NCBI GenBank assembly: GCA_036987155.1
Contig: BTXY01000003.1
Coordinates: forward strand, 48,483 to 112,482
Reading direction: 5' to 3'
Length of the DNA: 64,000 bases
DNA from: Microsyncoccus archaeolyticus
GTDB lineage: Bacteria > Patescibacteriota > Minisyncoccia > Minisyncoccales > Minisyncoccaceae
Shown here: positions 1-8,835 of the stretch, piece by piece
Numbering within the stretch: the stretch's first letter is position 1
How the letters are laid out: every line of letters starts with the position of its first letter
Program-made: the position numbers and the translations under genes
The notes under the pieces: model-generated
What the model was told of the DNA's origin: nothing
Seen by the model: only the letters and a program-made list of their open reading frames with translations
Database searches by the model: none

Positions 1-13
1 TTTTCTTTCTCTG

Positions 14-661
14 GTGGCTTTTGTTTTTGCAATAATCGCAGCACTTACAAAAATTGTATCAGAAAAGAAAACAGATGATTTATGGCTAATAGGCTTTTTG
101 GGCATTTTGGGCTTTTTAGGATTGGTTCCTGAAATAGGGATTATTTTCTTTGGATTCTTTGGATTTTTCTTTTTCTTTCTTCTAAAGTTTGGCTATGATT
201 CTTATATTAATTTGAAAAATATCTGTCTTGCTATTGCTTTGATAAGCACTGTTGGTGCACTATGTTTTAGTTTTTATCAATCGATTTATAATAATCAAGA
301 TAATGTTTATGAATTGTTTAAATTTATGCAGGAAGAGGAGATGCTTAAAGAAATAGATTTTACTGAAGTAGAAAGAATAACGTTTTATTGGCCTTCTAAG
401 ACTGATCCAATAAAAGGTAAGGGATTTAAAGAAATGACGATTACAACTGATGAATATGATACTTTGAGAAATTTTTTTGATGCAGCTGGATTTGAAATGG
501 ATTTTTTTGATATAGAATCAACAACCAATGCCGGTGTTTCTGGATACAAAAAAGAAAATGTTTGGTGTGTTCTAAAAGCGGGTCTTTATTATGATGAAAA
601 CGGAGACCCAATTCCAGAAGACAGAATGAGATGTAATATATATTGTGCTCAAATAGATTAA
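14..661 (+). CDS. Hypothetical membrane protein, possibly 5'-truncated
   Basis: I do not recognise a specific function. The first ~90 residues hold three or four hydrophobic segments with runs of G, F and L (LGFLGLVPEIG, FFGFFGFFFFF), which vaguely recall DUF3796-type small membrane proteins. Residues ~100-215 are a soluble acidic domain with a DENGDPIPEDR loop. A GTG at 14 can serve as start, but the frame stays open to the window edge, so the true start may lie upstream. It ends 2 nt before the HIT gene, so the two are probably co-transcribed. Confidence 0.6.
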   Translation: MAFVFAIIAALTKIVSEKKTDDLWLIGFLGILGFLGLVPEIGIIFFGFFGFFFFFLLKFGYDSYINLKNICLAIALISTVGALCFSFYQSIYNNQDNVYELFKFMQEEEMLKEIDFTEVERITFYWPSKTDPIKGKGFKEMTITTDEYDTLRNFFDAAGFEMDFFDIESTTNAGVSGYKKENVWCVLKAGLYYDENGDPIPEDRMRCNIYCAQID

Positions 662-663
662 TT

Positions 664-1074
664 ATGGATAATTGTATATTTTGTAAAATTATTAACAATG
701 AAATACCTTCGTATAAAATATATGAAGATGATTTAGTTTTAGCTTTCTTAGATATTAATCCAGTTGTTTTGGGGCACACCTTGATTATTCCTAAAAAGCA
801 TTTTGATAATATATGTGAGATCGAAGATAATTATCTAGAAAGAATAATTGTTGTTTCAAAAAAAATATCATTAAAAATGAAAGAAACCTTAGGGGTAGAG
901 GGGATTAATCTTTATCAGGCTAACGGCTCTGTTGCTGGTCAAACTGTTTTTCATTTTCATTTGCATGTTTTAGGAAGGAACAGCGGAGATGGATTAAAAG
1001 GAATAGAAGAAGGAGCAAAAAGAGTTCCAGTTAATAATTTGGAAGAAATTAAGAACAAATTAAAATTATGTTAG
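664..1074 (+). CDS. HIT family nucleotide hydrolase/transferase
   Basis: A 136-residue histidine-triad protein. The C-terminal HFHLHVL motif (His97, His99, His101) is the HIT active site, where the middle His attacks the alpha-phosphate of nucleotide conjugates. The N-terminus has the CIFC pair and the P-x-Y-x-I-Y-E-D-D segment typical of HINT/PKCI-like members, which hydrolyse AMP-lysine or AMP-NH2-type substrates. I chose the ATG at 664; an in-frame TTG at 643 lies inside the upstream gene and adds no family sequence. The stop overlaps the next gene by 7 nt. The physiological substrate is unknown. Confidence 0.93.
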   Translation: MDNCIFCKIINNEIPSYKIYEDDLVLAFLDINPVVLGHTLIIPKKHFDNICEIEDNYLERIIVVSKKISLKMKETLGVEGINLYQANGSVAGQTVFHFHLHVLGRNSGDGLKGIEEGAKRVPVNNLEEIKNKLKLC

Positions 1075-2015
1075 ATATAGGGCAATACATATTAGGAGCA
1101 CTTATATTTATAGTTTCTGCTTATGTTATAACAATAATTAAGTCTTTTTTGGTTAGATTTTTCCAAGACAAATCAAAAGATTTTCCTTTGAAGCTGGTTA
1201 AACAATTTGGTTGGCCATTTACTGTTTTTATTTCTCTAGTAATATCAATTCAATTTTTTGATATTTCTTTTATTCCTGAAGAATACTTATTTTTGATTCC
1301 ATTTATAATTATTTCTTATTACTCATTAAAAATTGTTCAATTATTTTTAGATTTATTATTAAAACCCAAAGACGAAGAATTTGCTTTAATAGTTAAATTC
1401 GTTAGACATTCAATAACGTGGGTTATTTGGTTTATTATTATTGTTTTAGTTCTTAAGAACTTAGGATTTAATATTTCGACTCTTTTAACTAGTTTTGGAA
1501 TACTGACTATAGTTATTGCTTTTACTGTTCAGAATATTTTGATGGACGTTTTTGCTTATATTTTTATTCATTTAGACAAACCATTCAAAATAGGTGACTT
1601 TATAATCGTTGGTAGTGAAAGCGGGACCGTTAAAAAGATAGGATTAAGATCAACTAGAGTGCTTTCTTTAAAAGGAGAAGAATTGATTTTTTCTAACAGA
1701 AAATTAACTGAAAATGTTATTCACAATTATAGAAGGATGGTGAAAAGAAGGAAGACTTTTGAGATTAGGGTTTCTCAAAGCACTTCTTTGGAGGATTTGA
1801 AAAAACTACTTCAAGAAATTAAAAATATAATAAAAGAAGAAGAATTAGCTGAAACAGAAAGGGTTCATCTAAGAGACATAGAGGGTTCCTCTTTTATTTT
1901 TGAGGCTGTTTACTATATTAAATCAAGCGACTATAATATATATATGGATGTTCAAGAAAACATTAATTTTAAAATTAAGGAATTTTTAGACAAAAAGAAT
2001 ATTAAATTAGTTTAA
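1068..2015 (+). CDS. MscS-type small-conductance mechanosensitive channel protein
   Basis: A 315-residue membrane protein with about five transmembrane segments in residues 1-160. The pore-lining helix region is at 144-165 (GILTIVIAFTVQNILMD), followed by LDKPFKIGDFIIV and GTVKKIGLRSTRV, the MscS beta-domain signature. The C-terminal ~100 residues form the cytoplasmic alpha/beta vestibule domain. MscS channels open under membrane tension and release solutes in osmotic downshock. It overlaps the HIT gene by 7 nt and ends 1 nt before ftsZ, so it lies in one operon with them. Confidence 0.9.
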   Translation: MLDIGQYILGALIFIVSAYVITIIKSFLVRFFQDKSKDFPLKLVKQFGWPFTVFISLVISIQFFDISFIPEEYLFLIPFIIISYYSLKIVQLFLDLLLKPKDEEFALIVKFVRHSITWVIWFIIIVLVLKNLGFNISTLLTSFGILTIVIAFTVQNILMDVFAYIFIHLDKPFKIGDFIIVGSESGTVKKIGLRSTRVLSLKGEELIFSNRKLTENVIHNYRRMVKRRKTFEIRVSQSTSLEDLKKLLQEIKNIIKEEELAETERVHLRDIEGSSFIFEAVYYIKSSDYNIYMDVQENINFKIKEFLDKKNIKLV

Positions 2016-2016
2016 T

Positions 2017-3276
2017 ATGAAAAAGAAAACTAAAAAACAAAAGAAAATAATTGTAAAAAAACAAAAGAAAAAATCGACTGTCAAAAAAGAAAAGAAGACT
2101 GTTTCTAAAAAGGAAAATGAAGATGCTTTAATTAAGAAAGTCAAAATTAAGGTTATTGGTATAGGTGGGGGAGGAGGAAACATTGTTTCAGAGCTATCTA
2201 AGAAATTAAAAGATTTTTCTTCCCAAAAAGTAGAATTTGTTGCTGCTAATACTGATAATCAGGCTTTGGGTGTTTTAAGTAAAAACATTAAGGTTTTTCC
2301 TTTTGGACAAAAATTAACTAGAGGATTGGGTGCAGGAAGAGACGTCTCGATTGGAGAGAGAGCTGTGAGGGAAGATGTTGAAAGAATAAAAACTTTGTTT
2401 TCAGACAATAAAGATTTATATATTATTGTTTCTTCTTTAGGAGGAGGAACAGGAACTGGGGCTACTCCGGCTTTTCTTAAAATTGCTTCGCAAATGAATT
2501 TAATGTGTCTTGGTATTTTTACTCTGCCTTTTTCTTTCGAAGGAAAAAAGAAAATGGATTTGGCTTTAGATTCCATAGATCAAATGAAGGACAATTTAAA
2601 TGCATACATGGTTTTGCCCAATGAAAAGATATTTGGTTTAACAAAAGAAGAAGTTTCTTTTACAGATTCATTAAATTTACTTAACAATCACTTAGCTAAT
2701 TGTTTGGAAGGACTACTCCGAACAATTTATTCTCCAGGAGTTATTAATATTGACTGGGCAGATATTAGGACAATTTTAGAAGGAAAAAGAAGCTTAGCCT
2801 ACCTTAATGTGGCAAAAAGCAAAGGATCTCAAAACCTTGAGGAGCTCTTGAAAAAACTTATTAAAAATCCTATTCTGGATTATAACTTTGAGAATGCAGA
2901 TAATATAATGTTTAACATAGATGGATCAAAAGAAATGTCCCTTCAGTCCTTGTCTTTAATTAGCGAGAAGATAAGCGAATTGTCCCCCAATGCTAGAATA
3001 ATATTTGGATTAACCAGTAATCCTAAGATGAAAAATGAAATTAAGGTTACAATTTTATCTACTGGTAGTCATGATAAAAGAGAGTTGAAAAAACACAAAA
3101 AATTAAAGAAACAAAAAAAAGAAGAGAAAAAAGAAGAAGTGGTCGAAGAGAAAATCAGGAGAACTGCTGTTGAGGTAAAAGAAGCAGAAAAGAAAAAGCA
3201 ACAACAAGAAGAGGAGGATGAAAAAATATTTGAAATACCAGCGTTTTTAAGAAAAACTAAAAAGAAAAAAACATGA
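2017..3276 (+). CDS. ftsZ: Cell division protein FtsZ
   Basis: A tubulin-like GTPase that forms the cytokinetic ring. The nucleotide-binding G1 loop (IGIGGGGGN) is near residue 48 and the tubulin signature GGGTGTGA at 142-149. The T7 loop NIDWADI keeps the acidic residues needed for GTP hydrolysis in the adjacent subunit. The C-terminal peptide IPAFLRK (~407-413) matches the conserved FtsZ tail that binds FtsA or ZipA-type anchors. Unusual are a ~40-residue Lys-rich N-terminal extension and a K/E-rich linker (~350-405). The stop TGA overlaps galU by 4 nt. No ftsA is in the window. Confidence 0.95.
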   Translation: MKKKTKKQKKIIVKKQKKKSTVKKEKKTVSKKENEDALIKKVKIKVIGIGGGGGNIVSELSKKLKDFSSQKVEFVAANTDNQALGVLSKNIKVFPFGQKLTRGLGAGRDVSIGERAVREDVERIKTLFSDNKDLYIIVSSLGGGTGTGATPAFLKIASQMNLMCLGIFTLPFSFEGKKKMDLALDSIDQMKDNLNAYMVLPNEKIFGLTKEEVSFTDSLNLLNNHLANCLEGLLRTIYSPGVINIDWADIRTILEGKRSLAYLNVAKSKGSQNLEELLKKLIKNPILDYNFENADNIMFNIDGSKEMSLQSLSLISEKISELSPNARIIFGLTSNPKMKNEIKVTILSTGSHDKRELKKHKKLKKQKKEEKKEEVVEEKIRRTAVEVKEAEKKKQQQEEEDEKIFEIPAFLRKTKKKKT

Positions 3277-4151
3277 AAGAAATAAAAAAAGCAATATTTC
3301 CCATTGCGGGACTAGCAACAAGATTTTTGCCATTTTCAAAAGCAGTTTCAAAAGAATTGATTCCTTTAGTTGACAAGCCTCTTATTCATTACAACGTGGA
3401 AGAAGCTTTACTTTCTGGAATAAAGCAAATAGAATTTGTAGCAAGACCAAAACAAAAAGATTTTTTAAATTATTTTAATAGAGATATTGAATTAGAAAAG
3501 TTTTTAGAGGAAAAGCATAAAAAAGATGAATTAAAATACTTAAAGGAAGTAGAAGATTATTTTAAGGCTATTAATTTTTCTGTTTCAACTCAAAAAAAAG
3601 CATCTGGAGACACCAATGCGATTTTTCAATCTAGAAAGTTTGTTGGAAAAGATCCTTGCGGAGTTTTCTTTTGCGATGACATAGTTAAATCAGAGGAACC
3701 ATGTTTTTCTCAATTAGTGCAGGTTTTTAAAACTTGTAATAGGCCAGTTTTAGCATTAATGCAAATGCCCGACAATAGACTCTCTAGCTACGGTGTTGTT
3801 AGTGTTGAAAAAATTGCGAATAGTTTCTATAAAATAAAAAAAGTTGTTCAAAAGCCAAAACAAGGAGAAGCTCCTTCTAATTTGGCAATTTTAGGAAGAA
3901 TGATTTTAACTCCAGATGTTTTTGAATTTATAGCTTCTGATAAAAAAATGATTGCTAATGATTTTTCAATTACTCAAGTTCTAGGTAAAATGGCTGAAGA
4001 AGGAAAGCCAGTTTATGGTTATGAAATAAAAGGAGAGTGGTTAGAATGTGGAAACAAGAAACTTTGGTTAGAATCTTTTATTACTCTTTTATTAGATGAC
4101 CCAGAATTTGGTTTGGAAATTAGAAAAAAACTAAGAGACATGAAAATATAA
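3273..4151 (+). CDS. galU: UTP-glucose-1-phosphate uridylyltransferase
   Basis: A 292-residue nucleotidyltransferase that makes UDP-glucose from UTP and glucose-1-phosphate for surface polysaccharides. The N-terminal sequence KKAIFPIAGLATRFLP followed by K-x-L-I-P-L-V-D-K-P is the GalU signature; the usual GLGTR reads GLATR here. The EWLECGNKKLWLES segment near the C-terminus corresponds to the conserved GalU D-x-G-x-K region. Length is normal. It overlaps ftsZ (ATGA, 4 nt) and trxB (1 nt), so it is translationally coupled to both. Confidence 0.92.
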   Translation: MKEIKKAIFPIAGLATRFLPFSKAVSKELIPLVDKPLIHYNVEEALLSGIKQIEFVARPKQKDFLNYFNRDIELEKFLEEKHKKDELKYLKEVEDYFKAINFSVSTQKKASGDTNAIFQSRKFVGKDPCGVFFCDDIVKSEEPCFSQLVQVFKTCNRPVLALMQMPDNRLSSYGVVSVEKIANSFYKIKKVVQKPKQGEAPSNLAILGRMILTPDVFEFIASDKKMIANDFSITQVLGKMAEEGKPVYGYEIKGEWLECGNKKLWLESFITLLLDDPEFGLEIRKKLRDMKI

Positions 4152-5056
4152 TGATATACGATTTAATCATTATTGGCGGTGGATCAGCTGGAATTACTGC
4201 TGGTATTTATGCAGCAAGACAAAAAATGAAGACCTTGCTTTTAACAAAGTCTTTTGGTGGTCAGATGGTTCATAAATCTGTAGATATTGAGAACTATCCT
4301 GGGTTTGATAAGATTTCTAGTTTTGAATTAATCCAAAGATTTGAGAATCAGTTAAGAAGTAAAGATGTTGAAATTGAAACAGATAGGGTTTTGTCTGTGA
4401 TTAAAAAAGAATATTTTGAAATATCAACTGAATCTAATAAAAAATATGAGTCTAAAGCATTAATTATTGCTACCGGCTCTGAGCCAAGAAGATTAAACAT
4501 TAAAGGTGAAAAAGAGTTTTTAGGAAAAGGGGTAAGTTATTGTGCTACTTGCGACGGTCCATTTTTTTCAAATAAAAGAGTAGTAGTTATTGGTGGTGGA
4601 GAGGCTGGATTTGAAACAGCAATGTTTTTAAATAAATATGCTTTAGAAATAATAATTTTAGAACAAGGAAGTTTTTCAAAAGCGAGTAAAGAAATTCAAG
4701 AAAAAGCATTTGAAACAGGAATAAAATTAATCGTTAATGCAGAGGTTAAAGAGATTAAGGGAAATGATTTTGTAGAAGAAGTTTTATACAACAATGAGAT
4801 AATTAAGACCGATGGTGTGTTTATTCAAATCGGATATGTGCCAGATGCTTCTTTTGCCAAGGATTTAATTGATGTTAATGAAAAAGGAGAAATACTGATT
4901 AATTTTGAAACATTAGAAACTAAAACTCCTGGTCTTTTTGCAGCAGGAGACATTAATGCGGGTAAAGTTAAGCAAATAGTTACTGCTTGTGGAGAAGGTG
5001 CTCAAGCAGCAATGTATGCATATAATTATTTAATAAAAGAATATGGCAATAATTAA
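4151..5056 (+). CDS. trxB: Thioredoxin-disulfide reductase
   Basis: An FAD/NADPH-dependent flavoprotein of 301 residues that reduces thioredoxin- or glutaredoxin-like partners. The N-terminal Rossmann motif IIGGGSAG (7-14) binds FAD, the redox-active CATC is at Cys131/Cys134, and the second Rossmann motif VVIGGGEAGFE (~145-155) binds NADPH. The C-terminal GDIN..KQI.TA.GEG signature closes the FAD domain. A small CPYC glutaredoxin is encoded two genes downstream and is a plausible substrate. The 3' end overlaps enolase by 14 nt. Confidence 0.95.
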   Translation: MIYDLIIIGGGSAGITAGIYAARQKMKTLLLTKSFGGQMVHKSVDIENYPGFDKISSFELIQRFENQLRSKDVEIETDRVLSVIKKEYFEISTESNKKYESKALIIATGSEPRRLNIKGEKEFLGKGVSYCATCDGPFFSNKRVVVIGGGEAGFETAMFLNKYALEIIILEQGSFSKASKEIQEKAFETGIKLIVNAEVKEIKGNDFVEEVLYNNEIIKTDGVFIQIGYVPDASFAKDLIDVNEKGEILINFETLETKTPGLFAAGDINAGKVKQIVTACGEGAQAAMYAYNYLIKEYGNN

Positions 5057-6296
5057 AGAAATTAAAGCCAGAGAAATTCTTGATTCAAGGGGAAACCCAA
5101 CAATTGAAGTAGAATGCGTTACTGATGATGGTATTTTTATTGATAGTGTTCCTTCCGGAGCTTCAAAGGGAGAAAGAGAAGCTTTAGAACTAAGAGATAA
5201 TGGAATAGAGTATAGAGGCAAGGGCGTTTCAAAAGCAGTAGATGCAGTTAATAAAATAATTGCTTCTGAAATAATAGGCCTTGATTCTGAAGATCAGCAA
5301 AACATTGATAAGCTAATGATTGATTTAGATGGAACACCCAACAAATCAAAACTAGGAGCTAATAGTATTTTAGGTGTATCAATGGCTGTTTGCAGAGCAG
5401 GTGCCAAATCAAAAAATCTTCAACTGTATGAATACATATCTTTTCTTTGTTTTGATAGGTATAAAAGAAAATATAAAATACCCAAATGTTGTTTTAATGT
5501 AATTAATGGGGGAAAGCACGCGGGAAACAATCTTAGTTTTCAGGAATTTATGATTGTTCCTTTTTCTAATAGTTTTAAAGAAGAATTGAGAATGGCTTCT
5601 GAAATTTATTATAATCTTAAATCTAAGTTAAAGAAAAATTATTCTTCAAATGCAATTAATGTCGGAGACGAAGGAGGATTTGCTCCTCCAATTGATGTTC
5701 CAGAGGTTGCTTTAGGAAATATTACAGGAGCAATAGAATCTTCTGGATATAATGACAACACAAAGATTATACTTGATGTAGCAGCAACTAGTTTTTTTAA
5801 GGATGGATATTATTCTTTGAGCACAGGAGGATATAATACTAGTGAACTTATAGAATATTACAATAATCTAATTAAGGGCTATCCAATTATTGGCATAGAA
5901 GACCCTCTAGAAGAAAACGACTGGAATGGTTTTAAAGAAATAACCAAAACAATAGGGAAAGACATAATTATTATTGGAGACGATTTGCTTGTAAGCAATA
6001 TTGAGTACATTAAAAAAGCTAATGAGGAAAATGCTTGCAATGCAGTACTACTTAAATTAAATCAAGTGGGAACAGTAACTGAACTTATTGCTTCAGCTAA
6101 TTTAGCTAAAAAATATGGCTGGAAAACAATTGTTTCGCATCGTTCAGGAGAAACAACCGATGATTTTATATCCGATCTAGCAGTAGGAATTGATTCTGAT
6201 TACATGAAATCAGGCGCTCCTGCAAGGGGTGAAAGAGTATGTAAATACAATCGCTTGCTTAAAATAGAGGAAATGATAAAATATTTAATAGATTAA
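5043..6296 (+). CDS. eno: Enolase
   Basis: Enolase (2-phosphoglycerate to phosphoenolpyruvate), 417 residues. The N-terminal capping domain starts IKEIKAREILDSRGNPT; the barrel domain carries NVGDEGGFAPP, the metal ligands in the DVAATSFF and GIEDPLEENDW regions, the catalytic-Lys segment LLKLNQVGTVTE and the VSHRSGETTDDFI loop. All are diagnostic. It starts 14 nt before the end of trxB and is followed by glutaredoxin and gap, a lower-glycolysis cluster. Slightly shorter than the usual ~430 residues. Confidence 0.96.
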   Translation: MAIIKEIKAREILDSRGNPTIEVECVTDDGIFIDSVPSGASKGEREALELRDNGIEYRGKGVSKAVDAVNKIIASEIIGLDSEDQQNIDKLMIDLDGTPNKSKLGANSILGVSMAVCRAGAKSKNLQLYEYISFLCFDRYKRKYKIPKCCFNVINGGKHAGNNLSFQEFMIVPFSNSFKEELRMASEIYYNLKSKLKKNYSSNAINVGDEGGFAPPIDVPEVALGNITGAIESSGYNDNTKIILDVAATSFFKDGYYSLSTGGYNTSELIEYYNNLIKGYPIIGIEDPLEENDWNGFKEITKTIGKDIIIIGDDLLVSNIEYIKKANEENACNAVLLKLNQVGTVTELIASANLAKKYGWKTIVSHRSGETTDDFISDLAVGIDSDYMKSGAPARGERVCKYNRLLKIEEMIKYLID

Positions 6297-6313
6297 AATA
6301 AATTAGTAAAAAA

Positions 6314-6550
6314 ATGAAAGTTAGATTATTTTCAACACCAATCTGTCCATATTGTTTGACATTAAAAAGGTTTTTAGAAGAAAAGGGAATAGAAGTAGAA
6401 GTAATTGATGTTTCTATAGACGAGGCTGCTAGAAATGAATTAGTTGAAAAAACAAAACAAACAACTCTTCCTGTTCTAGACGTTGAAGGAGAATTTATTG
6501 TTGGTTTTGATAGAAAAAAGATTTGTGAAAAATTAGGAATAGAAGATTAA
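6314..6550 (+). CDS. Glutaredoxin-like protein
   Basis: A 78-residue thioredoxin-fold protein with the CPYC redox motif (Cys11-Cys14) and the cis-proline segment TTLPVLDVEG (Pro53) that shapes the glutathione or substrate groove. This matches the NrdH/glutaredoxin family. Proximity to trxB suggests NrdH-like reduction by thioredoxin reductase rather than by glutathione, an inference from context. The 17-nt gap to eno and 18-nt gap to gap are A/T-only with no Shine-Dalgarno-like sequence. Confidence 0.9.
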   Translation: MKVRLFSTPICPYCLTLKRFLEEKGIEVEVIDVSIDEAARNELVEKTKQTTLPVLDVEGEFIVGFDRKKICEKLGIED

Positions 6551-6568
6551 ATTTTAAAAAACAAAAAT

Positions 6569-7564
6569 ATGGCAAAAATAGCAATAAATGGTTTTGGAAG
6601 AATTGGAAGGTGCGTTTTAAAAATTATCCTAGAAAAAAAACTTGACTTAGAGGTTGTTGCAATTAATGATTTGACTGATTCAGAAACTTTATCCCATCTT
6701 TTTAAATATGATTCTGCTTACGGAAGGTTTAAGGGAGATGTTTCTGTAAGTGGTAATGAGATAGTGATTAATAATAAGAAAATAAAGATTTTTTCTGAAA
6801 AAGATCCAGAGAAATTACCTTGGAAGGATTTAGGAGTCGATGTTGTTTTAGAGTGTACAGGAGTTTTTACTGATAAGGATGGAGCTTCTAAACATATCAA
6901 AGCTGGGGCTAAAAAAGTAATCATTTCTGCTCCTGCTAAATCAGATGACATTCCTTCATATGTTTTAGGCGTTAATGCTAATGAATATAAAGGAGAAGAA
7001 ATAATTGATATGGGATCATGTACAACTAATTGCTTAGCGCCTCTAGTTAAAGTTATTGAAGAAGAGTTAGGAATTGTTAAAGGATTTATGACCACAATCC
7101 ATTCCTATACCAATGACCAAAGAGTTCTAGACTTGCCTCATAAAGATTTAAGAAGAGCAAGAACCGCAGCAACTAATATTATTCCAACAACAACAGGAGC
7201 TGCTAAAGCAATTGGAAAAGTAATTCCTTCAGTTTCAGGAAAGTTAGATGGAATTGCAGTAAGGGTTCCTACGCCAGTTGTTTCACTTGTTGATTTAGTT
7301 TGTGAAATTAAAAGAGAAACAACAATAGAAGAAATAAATAATATTTTTAAAAAATATTCTGACAAGGGAGACTTAAAGGGAATTCTTTACGCAGAAGAAG
7401 ATCCATTGGTTTCCTCTGATTTTATTGGTAATACTTTTTCTTCAATATTTGATTTAGAATTTACTAGAGTTAATGGAAACATGATTAAAGTAATGTCTTG
7501 GTATGATAATGAATGGGGCTATTCATCAAGATTAGCTGAAATAGCTTTGTTTATTTCTAAATAA
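6569..7564 (+). CDS. gap: Glyceraldehyde-3-phosphate dehydrogenase, type I
   Basis: A 331-residue glycolytic dehydrogenase. The NAD-binding N-terminus INGFGRIGR is at 6-14, the catalytic Cys is Cys151 in SCTTNCLAP, and the phosphate-binding TTTGAAKAIGKV and VRVPTPVVS segments follow. The C-terminal WYDNEWGYS motif is complete. It oxidises glyceraldehyde-3-phosphate to 1,3-bisphosphoglycerate. Its TAA stop shares one nucleotide with the ATG of the following pseudopilin (TAATG), an odd coupling of metabolism with a surface filament gene. Confidence 0.96.
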   Translation: MAKIAINGFGRIGRCVLKIILEKKLDLEVVAINDLTDSETLSHLFKYDSAYGRFKGDVSVSGNEIVINNKKIKIFSEKDPEKLPWKDLGVDVVLECTGVFTDKDGASKHIKAGAKKVIISAPAKSDDIPSYVLGVNANEYKGEEIIDMGSCTTNCLAPLVKVIEEELGIVKGFMTTIHSYTNDQRVLDLPHKDLRRARTAATNIIPTTTGAAKAIGKVIPSVSGKLDGIAVRVPTPVVSLVDLVCEIKRETTIEEINNIFKKYSDKGDLKGILYAEEDPLVSSDFIGNTFSSIFDLEFTRVNGNMIKVMSWYDNEWGYSSRLAEIALFISK

Positions 7565-8790
7565 TGAATAACAAATCTTTCACCCTAATTGAAATCCTAA
7601 CCGTGATCCTCATAGTAGGAATTCTTTCTGGAGTAATTATTGTAGCAACAAACAATGTGATTGATTCTACCCAGGATGCAAAGAGGAAAAAGGATCTAGA
7701 CTCAATATCCAAAGCACTCATGGAATACGGAGTAATGACAGGTTCTTACCCAGTAGAAGCTTCTGAGTGTGACATAGGGGATGGAACGTGTTTGGATGAA
7801 TTAATTGATTCTGGATATGCCAAAGGGTTTCCTCTAGACCCTTCTGGAGATAGGTACAAGTATACTTCTGATGGAATAACCTATACAATCAAGGCAACCC
7901 TGTCTGATAATCAAACCTTAGCTTACAATCCTGATTCTGGTTATTCACAATACACTGGATTAGTAGGGTATACTAAGAGAAAGTCAATTACAATCAATTC
8001 CTCTGCAGCATTAACAGACTACCAGGTCAAGATAGATGTTACTTATGACTCTGACATGCAAGCTGACTTTGATGATTTGAGGTTTACCTTGTCTAATGGT
8101 ACTACTGAGCTTAGTCATTGGTTAGAATCAAAAACAGATTCTGTTTCTGCAGTATTCTGGGTTAAGGTTCCTTCCTTGTCTATTGGAGACAATACAATCT
8201 ACGCATACTATGGCAATGCTTCTGCTTCTACTGGTTCTAATGGGGATAATACGTTTGAGTTCTTTGATGGGTTTGAGGGAAGTTCTGTGGATACAAATAA
8301 ATGGGAAGGTCACTTTGATCATATTTCTATTTCCAATAGCATAATTAGCTTGACATATGATAGCAACATAGAATCTTTACCTTCTTTGTCGCTTACAAGA
8401 CCTTTAATTTTAGAATCTAGATTTAAATCTAGTTCTAACAGTTACAGAACATGGATAACGCTATCTAACGAGACATTGTCTACTGATTTGGGTTTTGATT
8501 GGCAGCTATTATCTTCTACATGCTATTCCAGAGGAACGAATTATGTAGCAATTGGTACTGGATATACTGATTGGAACAGATATACAACGAAATGGACCAC
8601 GACTAATGTTTTAAATTATATAAATGGATCTTTGGTTCAAAATCATTCAGGTTCTCCCTCTGAAAATTTAGAAATAAATGTTTGGGCATGGACATCTGGA
8701 GCGAATCCACAATTAGACTGGATTGCAATTCGCAAGTACACTGCCACCGAACCCTCTATCTCTTCCTGGGGAACAGAAGAATATATTTAA
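7564..8790 (+). CDS. Type IV pseudopilin fused to a DUF2341/concanavalin-like domain
   Basis: The N-terminus is a class III signal (KSFTLIE) with the conserved Glu5 of mature pilins and a ~22-residue hydrophobic helix, so it should be cut by a PilD-type peptidase and inserted in the membrane or a pilus. Residues ~25-120 are a pseudopilin headpiece (SISKALMEYGVMTGSYP). Residues ~133-225 match DUF2341 (GYTKRKSITIN... TIYAYYGNAS), followed by a lectin-like beta-sandwich to residue 408. This fusion is known from CPR minor pilins, where a surface-binding role is inferred. The coding sequence is richer in C than its neighbours up to about 8290. It overlaps gap by 1 nt. Confidence 0.88.
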   Translation: MNNKSFTLIEILTVILIVGILSGVIIVATNNVIDSTQDAKRKKDLDSISKALMEYGVMTGSYPVEASECDIGDGTCLDELIDSGYAKGFPLDPSGDRYKYTSDGITYTIKATLSDNQTLAYNPDSGYSQYTGLVGYTKRKSITINSSAALTDYQVKIDVTYDSDMQADFDDLRFTLSNGTTELSHWLESKTDSVSAVFWVKVPSLSIGDNTIYAYYGNASASTGSNGDNTFEFFDGFEGSSVDTNKWEGHFDHISISNSIISLTYDSNIESLPSLSLTRPLILESRFKSSSNSYRTWITLSNETLSTDLGFDWQLLSSTCYSRGTNYVAIGTGYTDWNRYTTKWTTTNVLNYINGSLVQNHSGSPSENLEINVWAWTSGANPQLDWIAIRKYTATEPSISSWGTEEYI

Positions 8791-8799
8791 TTTTTATAC

Positions 8800-8829
8800 T
8801 TGTCTCAAATAGATTTTTAATGATATAAT
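8800..8829 (+). promoter_or_regulatory. Sigma70-type promoter, leaderless geometry
   Basis: TTGTCT (8800-8805), an 18-nt spacer and TATAAT (8824-8829). Only 6 nt separate the -10 box from the ATG at 8836, so the transcript should begin at or next to the start codon. Confidence 0.7.
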
Positions 8830-8835
8830 ATACTC

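Noticed and set aside
441..779. 112-codon minus-strand frame across the first two genes
   Set aside because: It overlaps two supported plus-strand genes and has no recognisable features.
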